Below are positions 12,741 through 23,708 of a stretch of 64,000 nucleotides of DNA, in pieces. Positions within the stretch are counted from its first letter, which is position 1. Each line of letters starts with the position of its first letter. Source of the stretch: Corythucha ciliata. Taxonomy: Eukaryota; Arthropoda; Insecta; Hemiptera; Tingidae. The DNA lies in assembly GCA_038030265.1 (NCBI GenBank), contig CM075943.1, positions 30,566,001 to 30,630,000 of the forward strand, read 5' to 3'. The position numbers were made by a program, and so were the translations under genes. The notes under the pieces were generated by a model that saw only the letters and a program-made list of their open reading frames with translations, searched no databases and had not been told where the DNA came from.

Positions 12741-13598
12741 CTGCAATTAATGTCACAGTTTGAGGAGCTTCAATTCAAAAGCATAATTGTAGTTCATTCA
12801 TTTTCAAGAACGAACATAGAATTCTATCGATCAACCAACCATTCTGGTGAGAAAATCAACTTGACTGATTTATTAGAGTCGGCACCAATTTATATGTGGA
12901 CTTACTATCCTCAAAATGCTTCATAAAAGGACGTAATCATTTCAGAAATAAGTAGTTGAAATGAGCTAATTACCTATTGAAGATTATAAATAAACAAATT
13001 GTGTTTGACCATTCATAATTCATAGGCTTTCGCCAATATACATAATTATTTCATGCGGAGTACATTTCGGTAAAGCGACTCAAAAGTGAGTGGAAAATCA
13101 CTTGGGCAACTTCCCGGTCGATTTGTTATTAATTAAGGAGAAATAACTCAATGCACCCAGTATGTAAGCTTTTGTAAAGACGTTAAGAAGATTACACTTA
13201 ATTACTGTAAATGATTTCATCGGTGCGTTGAAAATCTCTCTCTGTGTCGCTCACTCTCTCTCTCTCTCTCTCTCTCCCCTGCAGTCAATTTCAATAGAAC
13301 TCACACATGCCGATAATTCCCAACTCCGAGGTATAATAAGAACGTATACGTATGTACAGGGTTGTACTACACGCACTCGCAAACGCTTAAAAACAACCCA
13401 ACTCTTCCTGAAAAGGATATACCATTCCAGTATCCTGCGGTTAATGATGGATCGCACAGTTCCTTGCATAAAACTGGTATTGATGTCGTGAGTGAGAATA
13501 ATGTTGGTAACATGGTGATGTGTATAAATCTTAGGCAAATGACAATTTCAGGCCATTGGGATCAGCTTAGTCAAATACTATTCTATAACCGCTTGAAG
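12741..13598. other. gene-free stretch with CT microsatellite
   Basis: Contains a (CT)n run at 13249-13275 and nothing else I recognise. Confidence 0.5.
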
Positions 13599-14032
13599 AA
13601 GGCCCGTTCACAAGCTCTGGGGAGTCTGTGCAACCAAAGATTAATTTCCTCGTTTTCCGCGTTTTCATAGGTTTTTTTTTTTTTTTTTTTTTGTCGGGGG
13701 CGCCGGGCTTTGAACCCGGCAGGCGCCTAAGCCTCACTTGGGCTCCTACGCCATACCCAGACGCAACTGTGCACTTCACACCCGTACTACGCGGGCGTTT
13801 CGGTCGGTGCGCGGTTTGTTGAACGCACATCGCCGGGAACGCCCACACGAAGCCGAGTGTGCTGTGTCACAGCTCGCCGCAGCCTTATAGTGTAATGGGC
13901 AATGGCTGGATTCGAACCCAGGCCCGCTGGGTTGCGAAGCGAGCATTGTATCCATTACACCATCGAGGCGCGCCGTTTTCATAGGTTACAGAGACTCCAA
14001 AGACGCATAACTTACAGCTTGTGAACGGGGCT
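13599..14032. mobile_element. MITE of the GGCCCGTTCACAAGCTC family, split by a SINE
   Basis: Ends are aaggcccgttcacaagctc (left) and gcttgtgaacggggctt (right), with inner inverted parts gagtctgtgcaacc and ggttacagagactcc. Related copies lie at 27997-28133, 30185-30329 and 57783-57903. A SINE with a 14-bp target duplication sits in the middle, so the MITE itself is only about 120 bp. Confidence 0.8.
13674..13973 (-). repeat. two-headed tRNA-derived SINE
   Basis: Read on the minus strand, the head has an A-box-like tggtgtaatggata and a B box ggttcgaatcc (about 13960-13905). After a spacer comes a second tRNA-like unit with tggcgtaggagc and ccgggttcaaagcccgg (about 13715-13699), whose T arm has a perfect 5-bp stem and 7-base loop. 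The 3' end is a poly(A) of about 20. The direct repeat cgttttcataggtt at 13660-13673 and 13974-13987 is the target duplication, which fixes both ends. A partial copy lies at 29405-29515 and another at 54654-54832. It would be transcribed by RNA polymerase III and moved by LINE machinery. Confidence 0.85.
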
Positions 14033-14502
14033 TCAAGAAAATACAATCATTATTGCCAGTTAGGACACCGAATCGCTATAGTTTCACGGATTTTCAGTTT
14101 GTGATATTCGAATTCGACGCAATTATTGGCTTAATTGATCATCCATTTATTGTGAAAGGCCGAGCTCTCCATTGATCACGTATCGGAAGAAGCACTCTTT
14201 ATGAATTATACAATATGCCTATAGAAAAATAGTTACGGTTATCAATTTTAACATTGAATAGAATTTGCCTAGCCTCATTCTATTGGCCAGAAATGTGTTG
14301 TTTACCTACGACATAATACAAACGAATAAACTTCAGATACCTATACCTAAATATATTGTGCAGGGCAATTTTTAGGGGTAGGCAGGGTATAAGCGACCGT
14401 TTAGGGGCCCCGACTCCCAATAAAAATCATTACAAAATTAATCGATCAGGAGTTAAACTTAACTAAGTCACGAACTACCCAATTGATTTAGTCACTAACT
14501 AA
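14033..14502. other. gene-free stretch
   Basis: Holds a fragment of the gcgaccg.../ggccccga dispersed repeat near 14361-14430; no gene seen. Confidence 0.4.
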
Positions 14503-14713
14503 GACTAAATCTGTCGGTCAGCTCTACACTGCAGTCTTAAAAGTTGGTGTAAAACCTCAGCTTTCTTCAGGTCTTTTAGTGCATTTCATTCTGAAAAATG
14601 CACTATTGGTCTCGTCGTGATGGTGGCAAACATGGGTCATGTCATGTTTTTTTCACGTTTCAGAACCTCTAGAACACGAATTCAGTGGTCTCCAGGATTC
14701 ATATATATATATA

Positions 14714-16167
14714 CAGGGTGGAACAGGATAAGTGTGACAAAAAAAATTGGGTGAAAATAGGCCTCATTTGCGATCGAAAACACCCTATAAACCATGGTCC
14801 GAAAATCAAAATCCTACGAGATATGATTTTTTTAAACGTTTTTTGAGGCTTGCATCACTTTTCTTAACTAAATGCGAATAGATCAGTTTACAGCTGACAT
14901 TTGCAACTTTTGACGATGGATTTGGAAAGAGCACACTTTTTTCTGACAGGAATAGCCATTTTCGATAAAATTAAACTATTTTCTGTGGGCTTGAGAGATG
15001 CTCAAAGTTTTGCAAATCGTGGATCTCTAATTTGTCAGAAAAATCAGCCTCCACGTTTCTACACTAAATTTAAGCGTATCGACATCCCATGGGTCGGAAA
15101 AACTTCTTCAATTTGTCCTTTTTAAAATTACTCATGAACGTTTTTTTAGTTCTTCAGCGAGTTTTCGGCAGAAAGGCCATTTCTTGGAAAAAAAAGAATG
15201 ATTTTTCTATTAAAAATCGCTTGTTTTGACCAACCCAATTTGAACGAGCTTTGTGATTCAAAACATGCTAAAACTCATTAAAGCCTTACCCAAAGTTTTC
15301 CTTCGAACCGAATGGAATGCGCACTCCTACCAAAATATCAAAAACTGTCGCTCCGGCAGCTGGCTGTCGGCAAGGGTGCATTTCACTACTGCGAATTTCG
15401 GCGTGTTTAGCTGTTATTCGACGAAATTAGTGCACTTAATGACTCTACTTGTTGTTACCAATTTCCGATTCGAATACGAATTCGAAATTCGCAGTAGAGA
15501 AATGCACTCTACCCGACAGCTAGCTGCGGGAGCGACATTTTTTGAACTTTGACAGGCGTACACAGTCCGCCCCGTTCAAGGGAAAACTTTGGATGATGCT
15601 TTAATGACGTTAATCATGCTAAAAAACACAAAGCTCGTTCAAATGTTGTAGTTCGAAACAAGCGATTTTGAAGAGAAAAACCATTCTTTTTTCTAAGAAA
15701 TGGTCATTTCTGCCGAAAAATCACTGATTAACTAAAAATACGTTCATGAGTAATTTCAAAAAGGACACACTGGGGAAGTTTTTCCGACCCATGGGATGTC
15801 GGTGCGCTCAAATTTCGAAAAGAAAAGCGGGGGTTGACTTTTTTGAAAAATTAGAAATCCTCGATTTGCAAAACTTTGAGCAGCCCAAGAGCCCCCAGAA
15901 AATGGTTGAATTTTATCGTAAATGGCTAATCCTGACAGAAAAAAATGTGCTGTTTCCGAATCTGTCATCAAAAGTTGCAAAATGTCAGCTGGAAACTGAA
16001 TTATTCCCATTTAGTTAGGAAAAGTGACGTGAGTCATAATAAACGTTAGAAAAATCATATCTCGTAGGGTTTTGATTTTCGGACCATGGTACAAAGGGTG
16101 TTTTCGATCACAAATGAGGCCTACTTTCACCCAATTTTTTTTGTCACACTTATCCTGTTCCACCCTG
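14714..16167. mobile_element. CAGGGTGGAA foldback element, non-autonomous
   Basis: Inverted ends cagggtggaacaggataagtg (14714) and its complement (ending 16167) are flanked by TA on each side. The arms run about 600 bp and include the mirrored gaccatggt and catatctcg marks. In the middle (about 15349-15535) sits an inner inverted pair with the GC-rich ends of the module-repeat family. No transposase is encoded. The same design, diverged, recurs at 49135-50621. It shares terminal bases with the transposase-bearing neighbour at 16184-18704, which could supply the enzyme. Confidence 0.85.
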
Positions 16168-16918
16168 TATATATATATATATACAGGGTGGAAGGGGATA
16201 AGTGTGAAGAAAAAATTTGGGTGAAAGTAGGCCGAAAATGGAGCAGAACGTCTCCTTGTTGAGTGTCCTATCTCAATCCGTTCAGGAGATACAATTTTTT
16301 AAGTTATTTTACAGAATGCCCTGACTTTTTTCCGAAAAATCGCTATTTCACAGCTGTTATTGCACGATATAAAAAAAATAACCTCAGATTTGGAATCTGC
16401 ACAAAATTTCCTTACTTCTGGCCGCATTTTCAACTTCCAAAAGGTACATGCACGCGTCATAACCCCCCCTTGTTTTATTGAATCTGTGAAAACCTACAAA
16501 TACAGGAGATTTTCAAAAATTTGCTGCTGTATTTCAACCTTCTCAAGCGATTTTCGGCCCTCGTAGAAAACTTGCCTTTTTTCTAAGCTTTCAAACGGTA
16601 TGCTTGCTTTCAGGGGTTTGTTGGGTTTTTATTGAGGAATCCTTAAATGAATGAACAACGTGGTGGTCAAATTTTCGTTCCATTGCTATAATATCAATCA
16701 AAACTACTGGTTCATGAAGGCGTGTACGAGAGGAAGGGAGGTGTCGCATGAATACAATTTCGCCCCACCCACCACGTAAAATCTACATCATCAAATCTGA
16801 TAAAAATACAGCCGATGATTGATTTTAGCAGAAAAAAGATTAATTATTTGTATGTATTTAATACCTAGTTTTTGCCGTTGAAATCAAATAAAGTTTTCAA
16901 AATGACCTCCTAGGCTTC

Positions 16919-18010
16919 TTAAACACGCCCTTGCTCTCTTTCGCATTCCGCCGACAGTAAGACAGTAACATCGAAGGAAAGGATGTCTGACAACTTAGCG
17001 GTGGCGGTCAAGATTCTATTTCTGAGCTGCTCGACGTCGTTAACAGGCGTCGAGTAAACTTCTTGTTTTAGGTAGCCCCAAACAAAAAAATCCATTGGTG
17101 TAAGGTCTGGGGACCTAGGAGGCCATGGAATGACTCCCTCTCGTCCTATCCACGTCTCGAAATGGTCATTCAACCACCTCCTTACTGCAAGAGAGTAGTG
17201 GGGAGGAGCTCCATCCTGTTGAATTTTATCATTTAAACACTGGCATGAATGAAATTGTACATCACGTACCTGTTGAAAGATTATGCCATTCCGGATGGCT
17301 AATGGCACATCCTCCATGAGTAAATGGAGCTCATTTTGAAGAAAATTAAAATACGCCGACCCCGTCAACGTCCCTTCGATGAAGTAGGGGCCTATGAGGC
17401 GATTTCCAATGACCCCTGCCCAAACGTTCAGGCTAAATCGTCGTTGAAATGAATCCTCCCGTACGGCATGAGGATTCTCTTCAGACCATTGGTGCATATT
17501 ATGGTAGTTGAAAATCCCTTCCCTTGTAAATAACGATTCGTCTGTCCACAGAATTCTCCGAAAAAAATTACGCTCCTCCGCATCTCGGTTTAGCATCCAT
17601 AAGCAAAACTGACCCCTCAGCTCCAAATCACGTGGTTCTAAACCCTGAACTGGGGTGAAATGGAATGGATGGTAATCGTTCCTGTCTAGAATTTTTAACA
17701 CTTTCCAATGCGATATCCCAGCTTCGCGGCTAATTTCTCTTGAACTAATGCCTGGATCTTCCTGAACTCTCTCTAGAACGTATTCTTCTACGCCTAAGTC
17801 GTGAACAGGTGGGGCTTCTTCTCTCTTCTTTTTCTGGACGGATCCTGTTTCCAAAAGGCGCTGGTGCAGACGGCTAAATGTAACTGTGGAAGGTATTTCT
17901 CTTCCCGGGTACCGAGCTTGATATTCCCGTTTCGCTGCAGAAGCGTTTCCCCCACACAGACCGTATATGAAATGCATATCGGTGTATTCTCTGTTAGTAA
18001 AACCTGCCAT
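16919..18010 (-). CDS. Tc1/mariner-type transposase, nearly intact
   Basis: The 363-residue frame starts at the family-typical MAGFTNREYTDMHFIYG. Residues 1-60 form an N-terminal helix-turn-helix domain of the DUF4817 kind, and about 70-125 a second HTH (GISSREISREAGISHWKVLK). The DDE core has D157 (WTDESLF), D266 (QQDGAPPHY) and D302 (PPRSPDLTPMDFFVWG), a DD35D spacing. It cuts and pastes the element at TA sites. Two oddities stand out. Residues 248-265 come from a 54-bp GT-AG block (17269-17216) that splits the FQQDGAPPH motif and is probably an intron. An 8-bp tandem repeat (gacagtaa twice, 16953-16968) shifts the frame, so the usual basic tail ending GGHFENFI is found in another frame down to 16884. 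The protein is therefore slightly damaged at its C-terminus; activity is uncertain. Confidence 0.9.
   Translation of the reverse strand: MAGFTNREYTDMHFIYGLCGGNASAAKREYQARYPGREIPSTVTFSRLHQRLLETGSVQKKKREEAPPVHDLGVEEYVLERVQEDPGISSREISREAGISHWKVLKILDRNDYHPFHFTPVQGLEPRDLELRGQFCLWMLNRDAEERNFFRRILWTDESLFTREGIFNYHNMHQWSEENPHAVREDSFQRRFSLNVWAGVIGNRLIGPYFIEGTLTGSAYFNFLQNELHLLMEDVPLAIRNGIIFQQVRDVQFHSCQCLNDKIQQDGAPPHYSLAVRRWLNDHFETWIGREGVIPWPPRSPDLTPMDFFVWGYLKQEVYSTPVNDVEQLRNRILTATAKLSDILSFDVTVLLSAECEREQGRV
17216..17269 (-). other. 54-bp putative intron in the transposase gene
   Basis: On the minus strand the block begins GTACGT after CAACAG and ends TTCAACAG before GATGGAGC. It is a multiple of three with no in-frame stop, so unspliced RNA still reads through. 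It lies exactly between FQQ and DGAPPH, which are contiguous in relatives. Confidence 0.65.
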
Positions 18011-20486
18011 TTTTCATCTGTGTATCTAGTTTTGAAAATAATTTAAAGCTCACAAACTCGTATGTGCTTGTATTTTAGGCCGATCAGATGGCAGTTCTTA
18101 CTGGGTTGGGTGTGGTGTGGTTGTATTGTGGCGTCCCCTCTCTCCACCACAAAAACTTCTTCATGAACCCATGAAACACGATCATCGTTATCGATATTTT
18201 AGCAATTGACCGAAAAGTAAACCACCATATTGTTCACTCATTTAAGGATTCCTCAATAAAAACCCAACGAAACCCTGTAAGCAGGCATACCGTTTGAAAG
18301 CTTAGAAAACAGGCAAGTTTTCTACGAGAGCCGAAAATCGCTTGAGAAGGTTGAAATACAGCAGCAAATTTTTGAAAATCTCCTGTATTTGTAGGTTTTC
18401 ACAGATTCAATAAAACAAGGGGGGGTTATGACGCGTGCGTGTACCTTTTGGAAGTTGAAAATGCGGCCAGAAGTAAGGAAATTTTGTGCAGATTCCAAAT
18501 CTGAGGTTATTTTTTTTATATCGTGCAATAACAGCTGTGAAATAGCGATTTTTCGGAAAAAAGTCAGGGCATTCTGTAAAATAACTTAAAAAATTGTATC
18601 TCCTGAACGGATTGAGATAGGACACTCAACAAGGAGGCGTTCTGCTCCATTTTCGGCCTACTTTCACCCAAATTTTTTCTTCACACTTATCCCCTTCCAC
18701 CCTGTATATTGGTTTATTTATAAGCTTATGGCCGTTTTCTTGTTAGCACGATAACTCTCGAAGAAATTAATTTAGCGGAACGCGCTTTGGCACAAAAATC
18801 AGTAGTCATAAGACACCGGTCGGTATTGCATTTGGGCCAAATCGGTCAAGGTGGAGGGGGGGAAAATCGGGCTTGAAGTCGTCAAAAAATCACTAAAAAT
18901 CACCAGTTGATTCTAGAAGCATCATATTCGGTACTTATACTCCATGTTAGAGTAGCCTTTGATTGCCATTTTAATTTTTTGAAAAAGTAGAAGGGGAGGG
19001 GGTGTTGCCCCCGGAGTGGAAGTAAGTGTGTGGTCTTGTTAGCACGATATCTCTCAAAGAAATCAGTTTTTCGGAACGCTCTATGGCACAAAAATCAGTA
19101 GTCATAAGACCCAGGTCGGTATTGCATTTGGGCGAAATCTGTCAAGGTGGAGGGGGGAAAATAGGGGTTAAATTGTCAATAAATCACTGTAAATCACCAG
19201 TTGATTCTAGAAGCATCATATTCGGTACGTATACTCCATGATAGAGTAGCCTTTGATTCCCATTTTAATTTTTCGAAAAAGTCAAGGTGGTGGGGGTGGT
19301 CCTTCCGGTGTGGAAGTGCAAAAATAGCGTTGAACTTCACTAGTTCATCTTAGCGCTCTAAAATTCGACTCAATAATTTAATGTAACGAAAGCCCTGGGT
19401 CCCATTGAGATTTATCGAATACTTTGATGGGGGAGGGTGAAATGGGGGATGAAATTTCAAAAAGAAAAAGCTTAAATTCACACGTTTAGGTATCATAAAA
19501 TACGGCACAAAAATTTAATATTACAAAGCCCTTGGAAAACTACCGAAACTTTTCGACATTTTGAAGAGAGGGTGGTGAAAATAGAGGAAGAAGTTCGGCT
19601 TAATGAAACAAATAATGGTATCAAAATTATTACTTCTGGGACGGCTTAGGGTATCCGTATACATAATGAAATGCACTCTTTCCGACCGCCAGCTGCCGGA
19701 GCGAAATTTTTTTTCTTTTTCTTTTTCTTCAGTCATTTTTCAAATTAAAAAACCCAATAGGTGAGAAAACGACGTCTGATTGTAAAAAAAAGGTGTTTTT
19801 TTAAATCTTATTACTCAATTATGTAATGACCGTCAAATCTTAACAGTTTGGTGGAATAAGGGGTGGGTTTTACTAGTTTTTTCTCGCCGAATGCTAGATG
19901 CTGCTTTATTTAGTCGCTGCTTATGTGAATCCTATCTAGCAGATCCATAACTTTATGAACTCTATTTTTAGGTCCCTCCACAAACGGAAGTCGAGATGGA
20001 TAAGGTCCGGGCTTCAAGGAGGCCATTAGAAATCCAATCAACATGTGAAAAAATGCATTCATGACAATGTCTGATGGTACCAGTTGGAAAAGAGAAGCAA
20101 GAGCTATTTTATTCACTTTGCCATTTTTTCAATGTGTCCTTCGTGTCGGTTGATTCATATCCGCCCCAATACCTTTTCTGAATTCCCCCCTGCCACTGAT
20201 CGGCCTGATTAGATTGAGATCGCCGAATACGCGAATCCTCAAGCAGATCCTCTAAAAAGGCAGATATGATTAAATCCACCTCCTTCTTCAAGCGGTTGTT
20301 CTCTGTAAATTCTCCTCTCCCTCACAATTTCCGAAATAACTACAACCGTATTTGCAGTCTTTTTTATTTACTTCGAACGCATTTCGGCCACAAACAGTGA
20401 ACCCTCTAGTGCAGGGAGTCAATTGCTGGGAAGGAGTCACTATTTGTGCCCGAAATGCATTCGACGTGAATAAAGAAGACTCACCT

Positions 20487-20808
20487 GCGAAAGCTTCCAT
20501 GCCAGTGTGACGTCCCTAAAATAGACGAAGCTCATCTAATCCTGGAATGCACGAGATACTGTAGTCAGAGGAATGAACTCATCAACTCCTTAGTTCAAGA
20601 AAAATTCGTAATGCCCTTCTACTTACCTCAACTACTCACTATGAACCCGGACGTATCTGTGGGCGTGATATCTGCCATTTTACGCTTCAAAAAAAAACTC
20701 AAACCAACCGATTTAATCAAAATAAAGCCAAACAAATGGCTAATACACTAAGCTGTAAAGCCGGAAAAAAAAAAAAAAAAAAAGAAAAAAAGAAAAAAAA
20801 AAAAAAAA
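20487..20808 (+). pseudogene. 3' end of a non-LTR retrotransposon with poly(A)
   Basis: The plus-strand frame from about 20493 reads PCQCDVPKIDEAHLILECTR and continues to KWLIH before a stop at 20749. This resembles the Cys/His-containing C-terminal end of Jockey/I-type pol proteins (C-x-C ... HLILEC). A 45-base A-rich tail follows (20764-20808). The aagaag-ct motifs on both sides may be the target duplication. It is strongly 5'-truncated and sits in the foldback element's right arm. Confidence 0.65.
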
Positions 20809-21015
20809 AAGAAGAAGTCTGCAAATACGGTTGTAGTTAGTTCGGAAATTGTGAAGGAGAGGAGAGCTCTAAAAAGGCTTTCTCCTATTTGATAAACTGT
20901 GCTCCGCGTTAATAGTGCTTGGCGTTCAACTATTACTGTAAAACGCTCTGAGTAATCAGAGTACGATATTGATTACTCCCCAATGAATGCATTTTTTCAC
21001 AAGAGGATTGGATTT

Positions 21016-21254
21016 AGGCCCCTTTCAGAGGGTGCACGTGAGCGCGTTCACGAGAGCTGGAGCGGTTAACTTTACACAAGATACGTATAATAGGAGCTTT
21101 CAGACGGAAGCTCTGAGAGCCGGTTTACCGGCTCACCCCTTCGACCGCCACTGGTTGGGTTTACAAAGAAGTCTTTGGAGCCGGGCGTTTTCACACTGAG
21201 CCGTTCAAGCGGTTCTCGTGAGCACGCTCACGTGCACCCGTCTGAAAGGGGCCT
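21016..21254. mobile_element. MITE, AGGCCCCTTTCAGA ends
   Basis: Inverted ends aggcccctttcagagggtgc and gcacccgtctgaaaggggcct, with mirrored cgtgagcgcgttcacgag inside. It interrupts the right arm of the foldback element: gattggattt on its left and tgatgacc on its right correspond to neighbouring bases in the left arm. Confidence 0.75.
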
Positions 21255-21620
21255 TGATGACCAATTCTAGGGCCTCCCATCTCGACTTCCGTTTGTGGAG
21301 GGACCTAAAACTAGAGTTTGTAAAGTTAAGGATCTGCTGGATAGGATTCACAAATGCAGCGACTACATAATGCAGCATCCAGCATTCAGCGAGAAAAAAT
21401 AAGTAAAACCCACCCCTTATTTCACCAAATGTAGAGATTTGACGGTCATTAAATATAAAGATTTTTAAAAAACGGTTTTGTTTTTTTTTTTTTTTGCAAT
21501 CAGACGCGGTTTTCTCACCTATTAGATTTTTTAATTAAAAAAATTACTAGACCTAAAGAAAGCTGAGGTTCTACACCAACTTTTAAGACTGCAGTGTAGG
21601 ACTGACCGACAGATTTAGTC

Positions 21621-23708
21621 GGAGTTGAAAACGTTTGAAAATACTCCAAACTTTCGGAATTTCGCACATTTTACTACTCGGGCTCATTTTTCATCTCGGG
21701 AATCCTACATTTAAAATAAAATTTTGCACTGCAGGAAGATGGGAAATTTAACGCCCTTTCCAACAGTGTATTCAAATTTGATTTTCGACCAGAAATAAGC
21801 GAGTTACAGTCGTTTTAGTAACGCAAGGTCCGTAACGCAAAAAAATCTTAAAAGTGAGAAAAGTCGGACTTCGTGCGGGGTGAAATTTTTTTTTGCAGAG
21901 AACAACTTTTGCCGCAAATGAGTTGCAGAATCGGCACCTGGCCGGTGGTGCGACCTTAACGTTAACACCCTGTAGATCCTGTTGTTTGGGCAGGGGGATT
22001 TTCACTTTCGTTCACAAAATGATATCGAGTAGTTCCTTTATATTAGTCCATCTTGGTATGATGTGAAAAGGCTTTCGAATTGTTTTCGGTCACTTCCTGG
22101 AATTCCCCGTCTGAATATACATATAGTAGGAAGGACCGAGTTTGAGGGCGAAACGTGTATATGTACAGAAGAGGTGCACTATTATTACTTTCCGTGAGCG
22201 TTATTTGTGGTGGAACCACCTGACCTGAACAAATAAGGCAAGAAGGTTTGTTGAATTTTGTGCGGATTCAAAATTGATGATATTGTGGCAGAAGAAAACC
22301 ACAACCAGAAATGCTTCGACGTTTTTCTGATCGGCATAGTTCTTGGCGGGAAACACTTGACCTTCGCCATTTTCTCGCCAGTATACCCCCGTCAATTGTG
22401 AATCCTGTTCGTGCCATGAATAAACACGATTACTAATATTATTTCCACTGTAAAAATGAATCACTTTTTTTCTTTTTTATTCCCTAGCTTTATTACTTTT
22501 AAGGACGTGAGCTGACTACTTCAGTAACGTTTAGTGATTAACGGATTTCTTGAAAGAAAAGACCCTTGGCGCTCGAAAGGTAAATAACTTACTGAAGAGT
22601 ACTCTTGACTCTTAATAATCTCGAAAGTTTATAAGTTCAAATCCTCGGGGGAGATTTTTTTCTTTAAGTGAGTTTTTTTTTTCAGCGTCGAAAAGGAAAA
22701 CTCAATTGAACTTTACCCCCTTTCCATTCAAGGAGTTCAAGGGTAATTAGACGTACTCGCACATTGGACAATCTATTCTGAATTTCTGATCAAGCCCAGA
22801 CGATCACGGTATACAAATACTAGTAAAGGCTTAAATTCGGTTCGTAGAATGGTAGCAATGCCTTATGAATGAAAAATTATATAGTTCACACGACGTATTG
22901 ATTATGAGGGAGTCAACTTATCTTATGAGAACTTATTAAGGTTGTTCCATCCGACTATAGTACTTGTCTTCAAAAACGTTTGAGTGATATTCAGGTCGCA
23001 AAAATTAAAACAAAGCGTTATTATCATTCTCAGCCACCCTTCAACACAAATAGCCGTAGAAAAAGTGGCAAAGGACAGCCTCTTTTGCCGAAAGTCCATT
23101 GTCTTGCTGACATTTACTAAGCCCTTGGATAGCATCAGGTCCAACAAGAGAGAGAGAGAGAAGAAAAGGGGTTGTCAAAGGTCTCTGTGACATTTAATAC
23201 CACGGGATTCAGTGTAAGAATGTAGTCATGATTAACTTTTAACCCAAGACCTTACTTATGCTCTCCCCTCACGCCCTATTTTTTTTAGTTTTGGGAAACA
23301 CCCTTTGAGCATCATGTTAGCAGGTACATGAAAACTTCTAATATGTCTACCAGTAAATATCTCTTTGTTTCTGATGTGTAGTTCGAGAATATCCGCGATT
23401 CTTTCAGAATAAGCCAACTTGCTGCTTGAAAAACTAGAGAGGAACTCTCAGTTAGAAAGAAGCAAACAGGGAACAAACACGCATAGGGGACTTTTATACG
23501 CTCGGTGATTCTTGACAGATGTGCAGAATAATGGAACCCCTTTTGAATGAACGTTAGTTATGGCCTCTTTGGTTATCTGGATTAAATTCATTCTAGTTAA
23601 TCATTCTGTCATTATCACCAAAAATTATTATTATTGATGGTTCGAGTTCATATCTAAAAGCCTAAAACTACATGAAAACTTGAGTAAGACGATTAAACAG
23701 CCACTAAC
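21621..23708. other. gene-free stretch downstream of the SKI-family exons
   Basis: The 3' part of the minus-strand SKI-family gene should lie here or further left, but I recognise no exon. A GA run is at 23149-23160. Confidence 0.4.

Larger units (their letters stand above)
16184..18704 (-). mobile_element. IS630/Tc1-mariner transposon with long inverted repeats
   Basis: Ends cagggtggaaggggataag (16184) and the complement ending at 18704 sit between TA dinucleotides. The two terminal repeats are highly similar for about 470 bp (16184-16650, 18240-18704) and more weakly for some 70 bp more. That is unusually long for a mariner-like element, whose ends are often under 100 bp. The interior carries one transposase gene on the minus strand. 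The matching short ORFs in both arms (16263-16481; 18407-18625) are arm mirror images only. Confidence 0.92.
14578..19707 (+). mobile_element. module-repeat element, copy C (middle layer of the nest)
   Basis: The 5' hairpin and leader lie at 14578-14713. The element then breaks in a TA run, where two CAGGGTGG elements are inserted, and resumes at 18705. Modules begin at about 18741 and 19032. After a further segment (19320-19600) the standard 3' tail ends at 19707 in a T run. Without insertions it would be about 1.15 kb, close to copies B and D. Confidence 0.85.
14503..21620. mobile_element. foldback element (outer layer of a three-level nest)
   Basis: The left end gactaaatctgtcggtcag (14503) is mirrored by the right end ending at 21620. 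The mirror continues through the ctgcagtcttaaaagttggtgt block (14539/21576), ataggtgagaaaac (19758 and its complement near 21510), the ggtccctccacaaacgg block (19971/21280) and cacaatttccgaaataac (20322/20845). The left arm is cut by the module-repeat element at 14578-19707. The right arm is cut by a 239-bp MITE (21016-21254) and a non-LTR fragment (about 20487-20808). Removing insertions leaves roughly 1.4 kb of almost pure inverted repeat. Its centre resembles the hairpin at 48859-49015. No target duplication is clear. Confidence 0.75.

Noticed and set aside
13900..13973. tRNA gene on the minus strand
   Set aside because: It is the head of a SINE with poly(A) tail and target duplication.
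16263..16481. 72-residue frame repeated at 18407-18625
   Set aside because: These are the terminal inverted repeats of the transposon.
22600..22665. tRNA-Lys-like stretch (gactcttaat, then agttcaaatcctc)
   Set aside because: The anticodon-like and B-box-like parts are there, but no acceptor or D stem pairs, so I do not call a tRNA gene.
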